Assembly: GCA_028023455.1 (NCBI GenBank)
Contig: JAQFVV010012994.1
Coordinates: 1 to 64,000, forward strand
Length of the DNA: 64,000 nt
Direction of reading: 5' to 3'
Origin: Epiperipatus broadwayi
Lineage: Eukaryota > Onychophora > Udeonychophora > Euonychophora > Peripatidae
In this document: one piece after another, positions 48,902-59,699 of the stretch
Numbering within the stretch: the first letter of the stretch is position 1
Layout of the letters: every line of letters begins with the position of its first letter
Made by a program: the position numbers and the translations under genes
The notes under the pieces: generated by a model
Database searches by the model: none
What the model was told of the DNA's origin: nothing
The model's input: only the letters and a program-made list of their open reading frames with translations

Positions 48902-49236
48902 ATAATCGCACGCAAGACGTTATAAAATAAATGTTTATAATGTAATAAAGAAAATTATTCTGCAGGATTTATAACTGCCACATACCCCCCTCCCCCATTC
49001 AATGTTATTTTCATATAAAATCATTTTTGAAACGCATGTTTACTTTTTTTATATTACTTCCAAACAAAATATATCCATTTTAATTTTTTCCAAAAGCTTC
49101 GATTACAAAATGAATAATTAGACTAAAACAATATTTTTTCAGGCAATAAGAATACAAAAACAAATAAGAAAACAAAAGTAAGAACTTGTAAGAAATAATA
49201 AGAAACAGCATCAATGATGGAGTGACATTGGCCATG

Positions 49237-50165
49237 TTTTTTTTTTTTTATTAAGAAAAAATTTACAGCGTCAGGTAGCTACATTTGATAATTATAATAG
49301 TTTCATATAGAAGTTCAAAGTTTTGCAACCAATTTGTGTGGTATTGTCATAACATTTACTGCAGTAGTCTGAGATGTCGTCTCATCGTCACAAATGATAA
49401 TCTGTGCCCATGTGTCTACAAAGAGACGCTCTGGCACAAGGAGTCTATCTCTGTTCTTCATGCTTATTATTATTGTTTTAAAAGTTATCCAAGGATCACT
49501 ATGTCCTTGTCTGAAGATATGCTGGCACCTGGTGATCCATAAGGCATGTAGTAGGCATGCCGCTAGCCTGATAGTTGCATAGTTTCCTTCTTTAATTGCC
49601 CGATCAATTGACAGGACATTGCCACAGCCAGAGGAAATGCTTGCGATAATTTTATTTCTAGTGCAACTCAGGTATGAGCAGGCATAGAAGATGTGCTCCA
49701 GTGTTTCTTCATGCATATTACAGAGTTTACACATGGGGCTTAATTGACGAAATCCTCTTTGCATCACCAAAAAATGACTGGTGGGCAAGGAGGACAAGTT
49801 AAACTTGATTATAAAATCGACCAGCTTTGGTCCTATGCTCCAGTATCTTGACTTCTTGAGCATTTGTTTTACAGACAGTCTTAATCAGGTAGATAATGGG
49901 TTTTGATTTGGGAAAAGGATTTTGTATACTTCCCAATATGTTTGCTTAGCTTTCTCTAATTGCTCGGAAACTGAAAATAGAGTCCCCAGTTGTTCTTGCA
50001 GTTCTTTGACCCATTTACTGTGTATGGGTGGTGGTGTATCTGTGGGCTCCACAGTGTCTTCACTCTGATCCTTTTCTTTTTTATTGTGGATTTTCCTGAG
50101 CACTGAAAGAGCTCTTTGAACAAAAAACACCTTAATGATAACAATGAAAATGCAGATATATATAG
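49237..50165 (-). pseudogene. 5'-truncated LINE, C-terminal zinc-finger region with poly(A)
   Basis: One minus-strand frame, 50130-49315, is interrupted only by a TGA at 49885-49887. It contains CKLCNMHEETLEHIFYAC, the C-x2-C-x8-H-x4-C motif of the zf-RVT region after the reverse transcriptase in many non-LTR elements. Upstream, WVKELQEQLG and YWEVYKILFPN fit the preceding linker. The 3' end is a poly(A) of 13 (T run 49237-49249 on the plus strand), just after a minus-strand AATAAA. The reverse transcriptase is missing because of 5' truncation. The long frame suggests a recent insertion, about 1.5 kb downstream of NANS. Confidence 0.8.
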
Positions 50166-50479
50166 AGAGAAGAAAGAATAAAAATTAACGGAAAATAGTA
50201 AGCAGAAAGACCAATCAAACAATATTAGAGCAAATGATGGAATTTTTAAAAAAAAAAAAGTTAAAAAGGTGGAGTATGAACAAGAAAGAATTAAAAAAAA
50301 AAGAAAAACCAATCAACATTGAAATAAATGATAGATAAGAACAAGCAAAATGAAAAAAAGAATAGAAGTAGAGCAATGGGCTATTTGCTGCAGGTATATT
50401 TAAGATACTTGTAAAAGGTAGGAAAAAACCTAAAAGCATTTTGATCAAGATGACAATCATTTCAACAATATGCATTATT

Positions 50480-51905
50480 TCAGAATTGCCTCGGAATATA
50501 GATTAAAAATTATAATAAATAATACTTCAGACTGAGTCTCATTAGGGACCAATTATCTGACTGTTTATAGATTTATATATCAGAAATATTAGTTTAACAC
50601 ATTCTCATATGTATATCTGCTCAAAGAATTAGTTTAATCAAATACTAGGACTACATTTATGTTTATAAATCATAGGCTATAGATGACAGAATTATTAAAA
50701 ATATGTAATTGCTGTGGGGCAGTAATTAACTGTAGTCTAGAATCATTTATTCTAAGCTTGAGTAGTCATTGGATACTAATTGTAATGTTGTATAAAACTA
50801 GTTTCTGAATGTTGGTCTTCTTCAGTGGAGCTACATTGGGTTTACTTTAATTATATCTAGCAATCATTATTTTTTAAATATACAGTATATATGTTATATT
50901 GTTCTAAATGAGTTATATTTAAAAAATTTTTTTATAGAATTATATTTCCATGACTATCAATATATTGATTTCCCACTAAAACTGAAATACTATTTTGTTG
51001 CACTTGTGTCAATTTTCCTACTAAACTATAAAAATGTTATGATTTTTAAGACTATCAAACCTAGCAAATATTCTTATAAAAAACAAGTTTCCAAATAAAC
51101 ATAAACGGTCCTTTTAAATATGAACCTGTACTGAAATCTAGAGCAGAGGGAACTTCAGATTTCAATTCCCTCTTAATAATTTTGCGCTTTTGAAAAAAGT
51201 GAAAAATGTATTTTTTTTTCTTTTTTAGTAATCATGCCCCTAAAGTGATAGACTGTTTTAAGTCCTAAATGGGATTACATTATTATTAATGAATATAAAA
51301 TCTTGCTGTGAATTAAGGAAATATTTACCTTTTCACATTCACAGTATTTTATTTAATGGTGGTAGTCACATTCTTACCAGTTTGTAACAGTTAAATGGCC
51401 GCAATACAAAAAAAAATAATAGAAAGTTCATTTTGATTTATTTATCTTACAAATTATGAAAAGTTGAAAACGAATATTCTTAAGGTTTAGAAATGCAATT
51501 GCATAAATCTCTATGTATCCTACGTGTATATATATACATAAATAGATGTGCACCAATTAGTTAAGGCTCCCAATATTTTTAAGTCTCAGATTGTAAATAT
51601 TAAATTTGTAAATTTGAGTCCTTTTTGTCACAATATTATGACTGACTACTGTACATTCTACTGCAAGGTTTAAAAATAACTTGTACTCCATGAGTGATTC
51701 TAATTTAAATTCAGATTAAGTATTCATTACCAATAACATGACAGGTTTTTCTCAGTTTTCAAATCTTAAATCTTATTTGGGTATTAACTTTTAAAAGTAT
51801 ATACTTTACTTATATACCAAATCAGCAGTTTATTTAATAGAAATAATCTAAGTTATTTGTATTTATTAAAGATTATTTTCTTAATATTTGAATACTAGTG
51901 TATAC
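50480..51905. other. No gene seen
   Basis: AT-rich sequence with stops in all frames and no repeat family recognised from elsewhere in the window. Confidence 0.5.
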
Positions 51906-51909
51906 TTTA

Positions 51910-52550
51910 TGCTAGTTGTAATTAGAAGGGATTTGAACCCAGATTTTTTCTCTCCCTTCAGTGATCCACTCCATCTTAAACAACTGGTACACATGACCAC
52001 ATACATGTGAAAAAGATAAATGATCTCCAATATACGTGAACCAGCCAACACATACATATAATTAATGCTCGGTTTATATTAAGATAGTAAACCTTCAAAC
52101 TTTAATGGACAGGTTTCAATCTCCTCCACTCTCTAACTCTTCACTCATCCATATCATTGAAAATCTGATGATCATATGTTCAAAGCCTTTTTTTGGCAAT
52201 TTTGTTCATACCCATGTCAGAATCATTTATAGTCAACATGGATATGACAACAAAATTGGCAAATAAGACTTCGAACATATCATCCAGATTTTCAATGATA
52301 TGGATGGGCTGAAGAGTTGGAGAATATTGAAGCCTGTCCATTAAAATTGAAGATTTACTATCTTGATATAAATCAAGCACTGATTATAGATGTGTTGGAG
52401 ATGATGATTTGGACCAACTGATGAATGCTGGTTCAGCATGAAATATGTATATTGGAGATTTATCTTTTTCACATGTATGGATGATATGTATCAGTTATAT
52501 AAGATGAAATGGATAACCGAAGGGAGTTTGAAAATAAGATTATTTTTTTT
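51910..52550. repeat. SINE family A, inverted pair
   Basis: 51910-52175 reads in minus orientation (tRNA-like end 'attagaagggatttgaaccc', core, 'aaactttaatggacagg'). 52215-52545 reads in plus orientation ('agtcaacatggatatgacaa', 'gaccaactgatgaatgctgg', 'tttttcacatgtatgg'). They meet head to head near 52195 as a large imperfect inverted repeat. Confidence 0.75.
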
Positions 52551-52599
52551 TGTAAATATTTTTTTTTAGAATCTATTGCAAAATTTTGTTTAAAACTAG

Positions 52600-54134
52600 G
52601 GTTGTTTTCTATTCTCTCATGTCAGCTGTTTGATGGCGTTGATACTAATCAAAAACACATACATATTATGATTTCGGGCCGGGCCTGTGATTCTATATAA
52701 ATATCCACTTTTTTAGTTTTGCAATAGGAAATTAGAGTAATTAACAGTAAATAATATTACTATTTAAAAAACAGAATTTAGAAATTCACATTAAATTTTA
52801 AAATGATACCTGAATAATTTATATTTTTGGACAGTAATTAATCATAAAATGGGTTGTTTTTGTTTGTGTGTATCTATAAAAAGTTACGGTAATTTTTTAA
52901 TAGAAAATAATACGCAATTATACATTTTTCAATTTACACAAAATTTCTACGTTCATGCTAAATTTAAAAATGATACTCGAGTAATTTGCTTTTTTTTTTT
53001 TTTTGACAGTAATTAGTGTGTATATATAAAAAGTACTGTTCTTTAAATATTGCATTTTGCATATTTTTGGGGGATAGTAATGAATCAGAAAGTGGATTGT
53101 TTTTGTTAGTGTGTAGATATCAAAAGTAATATTATTTAAATACTAAATTTAAAAATGATACCCGAATAACTTTTTTTTGGTATTGACAGTAATTAATCAG
53201 AAAGTGAATTTTATTTTCTTTGTGTGTATATATAGAAAAAGTTACGATCTTTTTTTAATAGAAAATAATACGCAATTCTACAATATTCAATGTACCCACA
53301 ACATTTAAAAATTTACACTAAATTTTCAAATGATACCCAACTAATTTGCTTTTTTTTTTTGGACAGTAATTAATCAGAAAGTGGGTTCTTTTTGTTAGTG
53401 TGTATATATAAAAAGGGCTGTCATTGAAATACTCAATTGAAAAATGATACCCGACTAATTTTTTTTGGATAGTAATGAATCAGAAAGTGGGTTATTTTTC
53501 TTATTGTGTATATATAAAAAGTACTGTAATTCAAATACTACATTTAAAAGTCAAACTCTACTAATTTGCTTTTCTTTTTTTTTTGACAGTAATTAATCAG
53601 AAACTGGATTGTTCTTGTTAGTGTGTAGATATAAAACCTAATCTTATTTAAATAGTAAATGTGAAAATAATACCCGACTAATTTTCTTTTTTTTTTTGGA
53701 TAGTAATTAATAATCAGACACTGGGTTGTTTACAGTAAGTTAGAGCACTTGAAAAAAAAACCTTTGTAATGAAATTTTAAATAATTATGACAAAACTAAA
53801 ATCCACACACTCGCACGAAAGTATAGAGAAAATAGACATTCTAGCATTACGGTAAAGTTAATAACACAACCAACTACGGTAGCCAATAAGGCATTTGTCT
53901 GTGCTTTTAGCATAGAAAAAAGCCAGACTGGCTAGCTGGTGGGGACTCTTTCTGTGTTTTATCCTAGAAAGAAACCTCTTAGGTTGGCTGAGGCCACTAT
54001 AAGGACTCTTTCTGTGTTTTATCATAGAAAGAAGCCTCTTAGGTTGGGCATATGCTGCTGAAATGATATATTTCTAGGAATTGACCTAGAAATAGTGCCA
54101 TCATGCGGGTGACACGATAGAATAGAAAACAACC
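52600..54134. mobile_element. Merlin-type non-autonomous element, 1535 bp
   Basis: Terminal inverted repeats 52600-52637 and 54097-54134 match at 32 of 38 positions and start GGTTGTTTTCTATTCT, sharing the first 11 bases with the element at 23501. The flanks carry a perfect 8-base target duplication, aaaactag (52592-52599 and 54135-54142). Inside are about eight units of 105-180 bases (52830-53740) marked by 'cagtaattaatcagaaagtg', and two 60-base units (53941 and 54001) marked by 'ggactctttctgtgttttat'. No transposase is present. Confidence 0.85.
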
Positions 54135-54142
54135 AAAACTAG

Positions 54143-56475
54143 TTTTAGAAATGTCTAATCTCTTTACAATCTACATATAATTAGTTAATAATTTGAAGAA
54201 AAAAAATCTATTGTTGATCAGAAAGACTATACAAATATTTATTTCATTACACCTTGTTAAGATATATGACAATCCTTAAATGCCTATGTGGGATAATAAA
54301 TATATAAAGAATTATTTAATTTGAAATTTTTAGACAATTATATCTTTGAACTTATAAATAATTTTAATTTAATGACTCAAATTAGTTATTCACTTGTATA
54401 GAGTAACACAATGATGAAATCTTAAATCCTCATCCATGGCAGTTGACACGCCTTCAATTTTCCTCTTTGGAAGGCTGTTGGAAAAGTATTAACACTACAG
54501 TGGGTTATTTGACGTTTTTATCTTAGCTATGTTCCCGTGTGTAAGGTTAAATGCATAATAGCCAAGCATTTATAAAACATTAATAATTAGTATAGCTATA
54601 TGAAAAATTAGTTGTTACAACTAGGAAAATTTTTATATCAGTTTTTAATAATCAGATATATTTAGTTAGAACTGAATTTAAATATAATATTAAATCATAT
54701 TCATTCCAGTCTATTACTATGTTGTTAATAGATTTTTTTTTCTTTCAAAAGTTGGAATTATATTTGGTCGTATATACATGTCGAGTTAATATATATATTA
54801 GTGTGTGGGAGTATGAAGAATTAAATGTTTCATTTTTTTTGAGAAAATTATAATTTTGTTATGGTTTCTTATTATTTGTTTTATTGCTGTACATAGTGAT
54901 CTTTTGATTAGCTTTTATTGTACGTAATTAACGCGAATTTTGCAAACTGTTCCACTAATGTCAAAGATATCTCAAGAGAAATATTAACTTTTTATCCAGA
55001 TCCACACCTATCTATTATGGACAGGATGAAAGATAGAAAATTTAATTATTAAATGTTTACTTATTCACCAGAGGTCACCAATGTCAGATGGGGATTGAAA
55101 ATATATTATTAATTTGTACGAATTTGAAGCAAGGAATCGTTGCGATTGTAGAGTTCAGGTTTAGAGGGTTGTGTTAAATGAAAACGTTAAATAATTGCTT
55201 AAGAGGTGAGATCGGCATAAGGAATAAGAGTTGTTAAGTTTGCATTGAAGGGTATAAATCTTTTATCAGATTGTTTGACGAGAGTAACTATCTATATATA
55301 ACAAACATTTGTAATTTCAGTATGTAAAATAAAATTGTTGTTGAAAAGTTATTGTGTTCTTGCTTAATAATACCAAACATATTAATACGTATATATATAT
55401 TTAAAAAACAATGTCAAACTAATTGTAGATTCAAATAGTTAAAATTAATTTAAAATAAAAATAATTAATTTTTTTTTTTTTTATCCAGAACTCATTCATA
55501 AGCAATCATTTATGATAAATGATTATTAATCATTCTTTATTATATTTTATTTAATTTTAGGTACAGACTTTCAATTTAATAAAGTTCAAATATGTTGTAT
55601 TCCTTATATAGGTACTGATTATCTTTTATAATAATTTCTAATCGAATAAAGAATGATTATGTATGTATTGGAAAAAGATTTTGAATGTGATCATTAAGTA
55701 CAAAACGATAATATATGTATGGCATTTGAAAAGTAACTAAACTTGATTTAATTGAAAAGAATTGCTTGGTCAAAGTGCATCATAAGAGCCTGTATTGATA
55801 TGCTTGAAAGATAAGAATTAACCATTTATTATAAACAAAAATAATATACCTAAACTGCATTTTTGAGATGACATTTCTAATTTTTTTGTTGTTGAAAATA
55901 TGAAATGGGAATATATAGGCAGATGGTTGCTGTGTATTTAAAAATCTGTGACTCCTGCAAGGGCTTTAATTTTCTTTAGAAACTGAGCATCTGAATACTT
56001 CAAATAAATAATAAATTGCTACTCATTCCAAAATTTTATAATTATCAATGTGATGTATTCATATTATATTTTAAAAAATACACTTACAAAAATTATACAC
56101 AAATCATTTACAATTATATATACAAAATAAATTTAAAAATAAAGTTTTAAGATATGTTTGAACTATTACTGTACATTTTTGCTTTAAACACATAAATGAC
56201 TTCCATATTAGATTTTCAGATTATTATTATTAAATAATATCTACTAGTTGCTGTTACTTTTATACTAAGGATTCAGATTATATTTTAGACTTAAATTTAC
56301 ACAGGACTTCAAAATATATATCTGTAAAGAATGATTTTCTTTGTCAAGTATTCCATATCCTGAATGTTTTGAAAATTATTAATGTTAAACTATTTGTTGC
56401 ATATGATTTGCCAGCCTCATTATTGCCAATACTTTTTTTTTCTTTCCCCATAAATATATTCGTCCACATATTTTT
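54143..56475. other. No gene seen; possible solo LTR-like signals near 55250
   Basis: AT-rich. A TATAAAT at about 55251 and an AATAAAA at about 55328, 80 bases apart and followed by a GT-rich stretch, could belong to a solo LTR. I could not define its ends, so this is only a possibility. Confidence 0.25.
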
Positions 56476-56479
56476 TTTT

Positions 56480-57290
56480 ATAATGAAAATTATAAATTTT
56501 ATACTTCTTAGGTAGCCATCTTGAAAATTTTATTAACTTTAAAGTAGGGTATTCTTTTCTGGGAAAATCTTGTTTAATTTTACTGTATTAAGTTCATCCA
56601 GGTTTTCTTTTATCTACAATCTTCTTGGTCTCCCAATAATTCTTCTGACACATAATGATTCCCCTAAGATATCTTAATGTAACTTTTCTTTATATAAAGT
56701 CTTTTGCCTTTCATAAGAATTCAAACTTTCTGTTTCAGACTTATTGCAAAACATTATATTTGTCTGAGGTGATTCCCTATTGTTTAAATGAAAATTGAAT
56801 TAGAATCAAGACCCAGTCTTGAAAAAGATTTCAATTCTTTTCATATTCTTATTGACTTTTCTATTTCAGTAAAGGATCTCTTGAGAAGGCAAAGTAATAT
56901 CATAAGTGTAAGTGAATTTCCTACATTCTGTGTTGAGATGATCACTGATGAATATATTAAAGTTGTGAGAGACAATTATTTGGAAGACCATTCTGTAAAA
57001 TTTTGTATCTACTATGATCATCATTTAGTGTTACTTGAATTTTCTTTTTGGATAGCATTTTGATAAATAAATTAATGGTTTGCCTACATTTAAGAATGTT
57101 ACAAGCTTTTAGATGATTTTTCTGAATAGAATCATAAGCTGAAGTTAAATTAATAAGGATCACAGCAGTTTTTATTTTGAAAGCCTTTTTTCAATATAAA
57201 TTGTTAAAAATAAAATTTATTAATAGCAGTTTCTTCTTGGCTTAATCCTGATCTACTCCATAAGTAAATAATTTTCAACTAATTTTTCCA
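56480..57290 (-). pseudogene. Jockey-like LINE reverse transcriptase remnant
   Basis: The minus-strand frame at 57163-56957 reads LINLTSAYDSIQKNHL (family 'DLTaAYDtvwk.gL'), then SRYKILQNGLP ('SRwr.LnNGLPQGSVLaP'). Upstream, weak GLSQEETAINKFYF and LKKGFQNK fit the preceding 'GFR.Grs..dQ.l.Lt..IE.gFq' region. Downstream, about 56900-56500, YTYDITLP replaces 'YADDia', followed by FNFHLNNRES ('CaFHLnNr.A'). Stops and frame changes are frequent and the catalytic YADD is mutated, so it is an old remnant. Confidence 0.65.
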
Positions 57291-57439
57291 AATTCAACAA
57301 TAAAGCAAGCTGGATTTAATTTTCCTAGTAACAACTAAAATCTTATCAACAAATTCGGGACAGTCCATGGTTTGCTGCATAAATGGAATTTATCAGCTAC
57401 TGCTCTATGTAAATACAAACTATGAAGTCACTAATTATC

Positions 57440-58385
57440 TATGCAAATCTATTATTACAAAGCGGTGAATTCAAATCTTGAAATTGTTAGATCGGAAGTT
57501 GAACTCCGATAATGCGCTATTACTTTAAATATAAATCATGCACTCACACATCAGTAAGAGTGAATCACTTAAGTTTAGAGTGCATTTCTGTAAATACACC
57601 AACTTTCACTGACCATGCTAAATTAGGGCTTGAATCTATTGTGTGCCTGATGTTATAATCAAATTTTGAATTGTACAAATCTATTTAATCTATCGCAGGA
57701 GACAGTATTTCATTTTTAACCCTCCATGATCAGACAAACACGACTTATAAATGTAAATCTATTATTATAAGGTGCTGAAAATCTTGAAATTGTTAGATCG
57801 GAAGTCAAACTCCAATAATGTGCTATTACTTTAAACATTATAAATCTCCGTGCACTCACACATCAGTAAGAGTTTAAAAAAACTTAAGTGAATCACTTAA
57901 GTTTAGAGTGCACTTTCACTGACCATACTAAATCAGGGATTGAGTCTATTGTGTGCTAAACTTGTGATTCACTTAAGTTTTTTAAACTCTTATTGATGTG
58001 TGAGTGTGCAATTTATATTTAATTAGCGCATTATTGGAGTTCGACTTCTGATATAACAATTTCAAGATTTTCAGCGCTTTATAATAATAGATTTATAAGT
58101 CGTGTTTGTCTGATTGTGGGTGATTAAAATGTGAGTTTTTCTCCTGTGATAGGTTAAATAGGTTTGTACAATTCAAAATTTGATTACATTAGGCACACAA
58201 TAGACTCAAGTCCTGATTTAGTATGATCAGTAAAAGTTGGTGTATTTATAAAAATGCACTCTAAACTTAAGCGATTTACTTAAGTTTTTTAAACTCTTAC
58301 TGATGTGTGTGCGCGGAGATTTATATTTAAAGTAATGGCGCATTATCGGAGTTCGACTTCCGATCTAACAATTTTAATTATCTAT
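57440..58385. repeat. Nested fold-back (palindromic) element
   Basis: The outer arms begin with ttgttagatcggaag at 57485 and end with its complement cttccgatctaacaa at 58357-58371. Within each arm the same start recurs (57790 forward; 58046 reversed), so each arm is itself a direct duplication and the whole is a palindrome about 57935. Shared blocks include 'cactcacacatcagtaagag', 'aacttaagtgaatcacttaa', 'tctattgtgtgc' and 'agacaaacacgacttata'. The inner and outer copies differ at many positions. No reading frame. Confidence 0.8.
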
Positions 58386-58389
58386 GCCT

Positions 58390-59440
58390 ATAATGGCAGA
58401 AATAACTTAATAAAGACATTAGTAAGTCCATTTCTTGGTTAGAGTCTGCAGTTTACTTTGATATCTTAAAAGTTTAAGCTGTCAAAAAAAAATCCATATA
58501 CTAAATAATTGCCTCCATTATTTCTTACCATATTTTTTCCATATTCAATAGGTCCATTCTATTGTAATGGTCAAGTTTGTGCATTCGCGTAACAATTCAA
58601 AATCCAAGCAAAAGAGACCGAAGCTGACCAGACTAGGATTGTGACATCCCAAATCTGACCACACTTCAACTCGTAAGCCAGTACTCCAAGACTCTACGAA
58701 TGACCATCTTGAAATTACATGTAGTATACTTCTTTATTCGCAACTGACATAGGTCAGGGAGACACAATGAGACTCATGATTAAAATTGCTATTATTGATA
58801 ATATCTAACATATAACTAACTTAATGGAGACTTTATTAATGCATAGATTTTATAAATATATAATCAATAATTAGAATTGGATTGAATGAGACCAAGAATG
58901 GACCGTGTTAATTTATTAGTTTTATTTCCTCCAATAAATCATAATTTAACCCAAAATATATATTACAGCTTATATAATACATGAAAATGCATGCAGGCAT
59001 TTAATGGCTGAAGAGTGTTCAGGTATACTCTTCGTACAGATTCACTTACAAGTAAGATGAATGTAACAGGTGTTCATCTTATAAATTCATGATAGCCATA
59101 GATAAATAAATCATCATCGCTTTTCATGAGTCACAAATTGAATACAAATATATATAACGAATTTATATAGGGCGTGAAAATGCATGCAGGCATTTAAATA
59201 AATAACTTGTCATGTCTATAGGGGAACATATGCCAACTCCTCTTAATGTGTGGCTGTATACAAGTAATTAGACTAAGCCTTGGTTAACACTTATGATGGA
59301 TATTACTTGTCTGTTTCTATATTTATTTATTTGGCCTAAAATCAGCTACAATAAATTAGATTGAACATGCTTTTAAGCGTATCTCAGACAATTGCTGAAA
59401 GTAATGAAATAGGGAAGTAGAGTTGGTTGCTCTGGATGTA
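58390..59440. other. No gene seen; short direct repeat
   Basis: 'gaaaatgcatgcaggcattta' occurs at about 58983 and again at about 59176, with related AT-rich flanks, suggesting a repeat of about 190 bases. 58565-58720 has clearly higher GC than its surroundings but no convincing frame. Confidence 0.4.
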
Positions 59441-59501
59441 CCAGTGTGCTATAGCACCAACAAATACAATAGTAAAATCCGCTTTGTGGATGGATTGGTA
59501 G

Positions 59502-59687
59502 ATCAAGGGTTTCTGCAACAAATGCCGGTACCCTGAAACCGATCATTATGCTGCAAGAGAAACAATTAGTTCAGGAATGGTGGAGGACTTACGTGCTGAC
59601 CTGGCCTTAAACTCTGGCTTCGCGACTGCTCTACCCTATGAGAGGAAGATGTGCTGGCTTAACCGAGGCTCCATCTTAAAGAAGTAA
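59502..59687 (+). other. Short frame with CxxC motif, possible retroelement zinc knuckle
   Basis: After an in-frame TAG (59499-59501) 61 codons read IKGFCNKCRYPETDHYAARE, then a stretch ending MCWLNRGSILKK and a TAA. C-x2-C followed by H six residues later resembles a CCHC zinc knuckle whose fourth ligand is now R. GC content here is well above the local level. It could be a gag remnant or a host exon ('attggtag|atc' is a weak acceptor). I do not recognise the protein. Confidence 0.25.
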
Positions 59688-59699
59688 ATATACGTGGCA

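Noticed and set aside
50215-50475. Hydrophobic minus-strand frames upstream of the LINE (also 49956-50312)
   Set aside because: They arise from A-rich plus-strand sequence and overlap the real LINE frame in another phase.
52830-53740. CRISPR-like spaced repeats
   Set aside because: Units are 105-180 bases, AT-rich and diverged, inside a transposon with a target duplication, in a eukaryotic genome.
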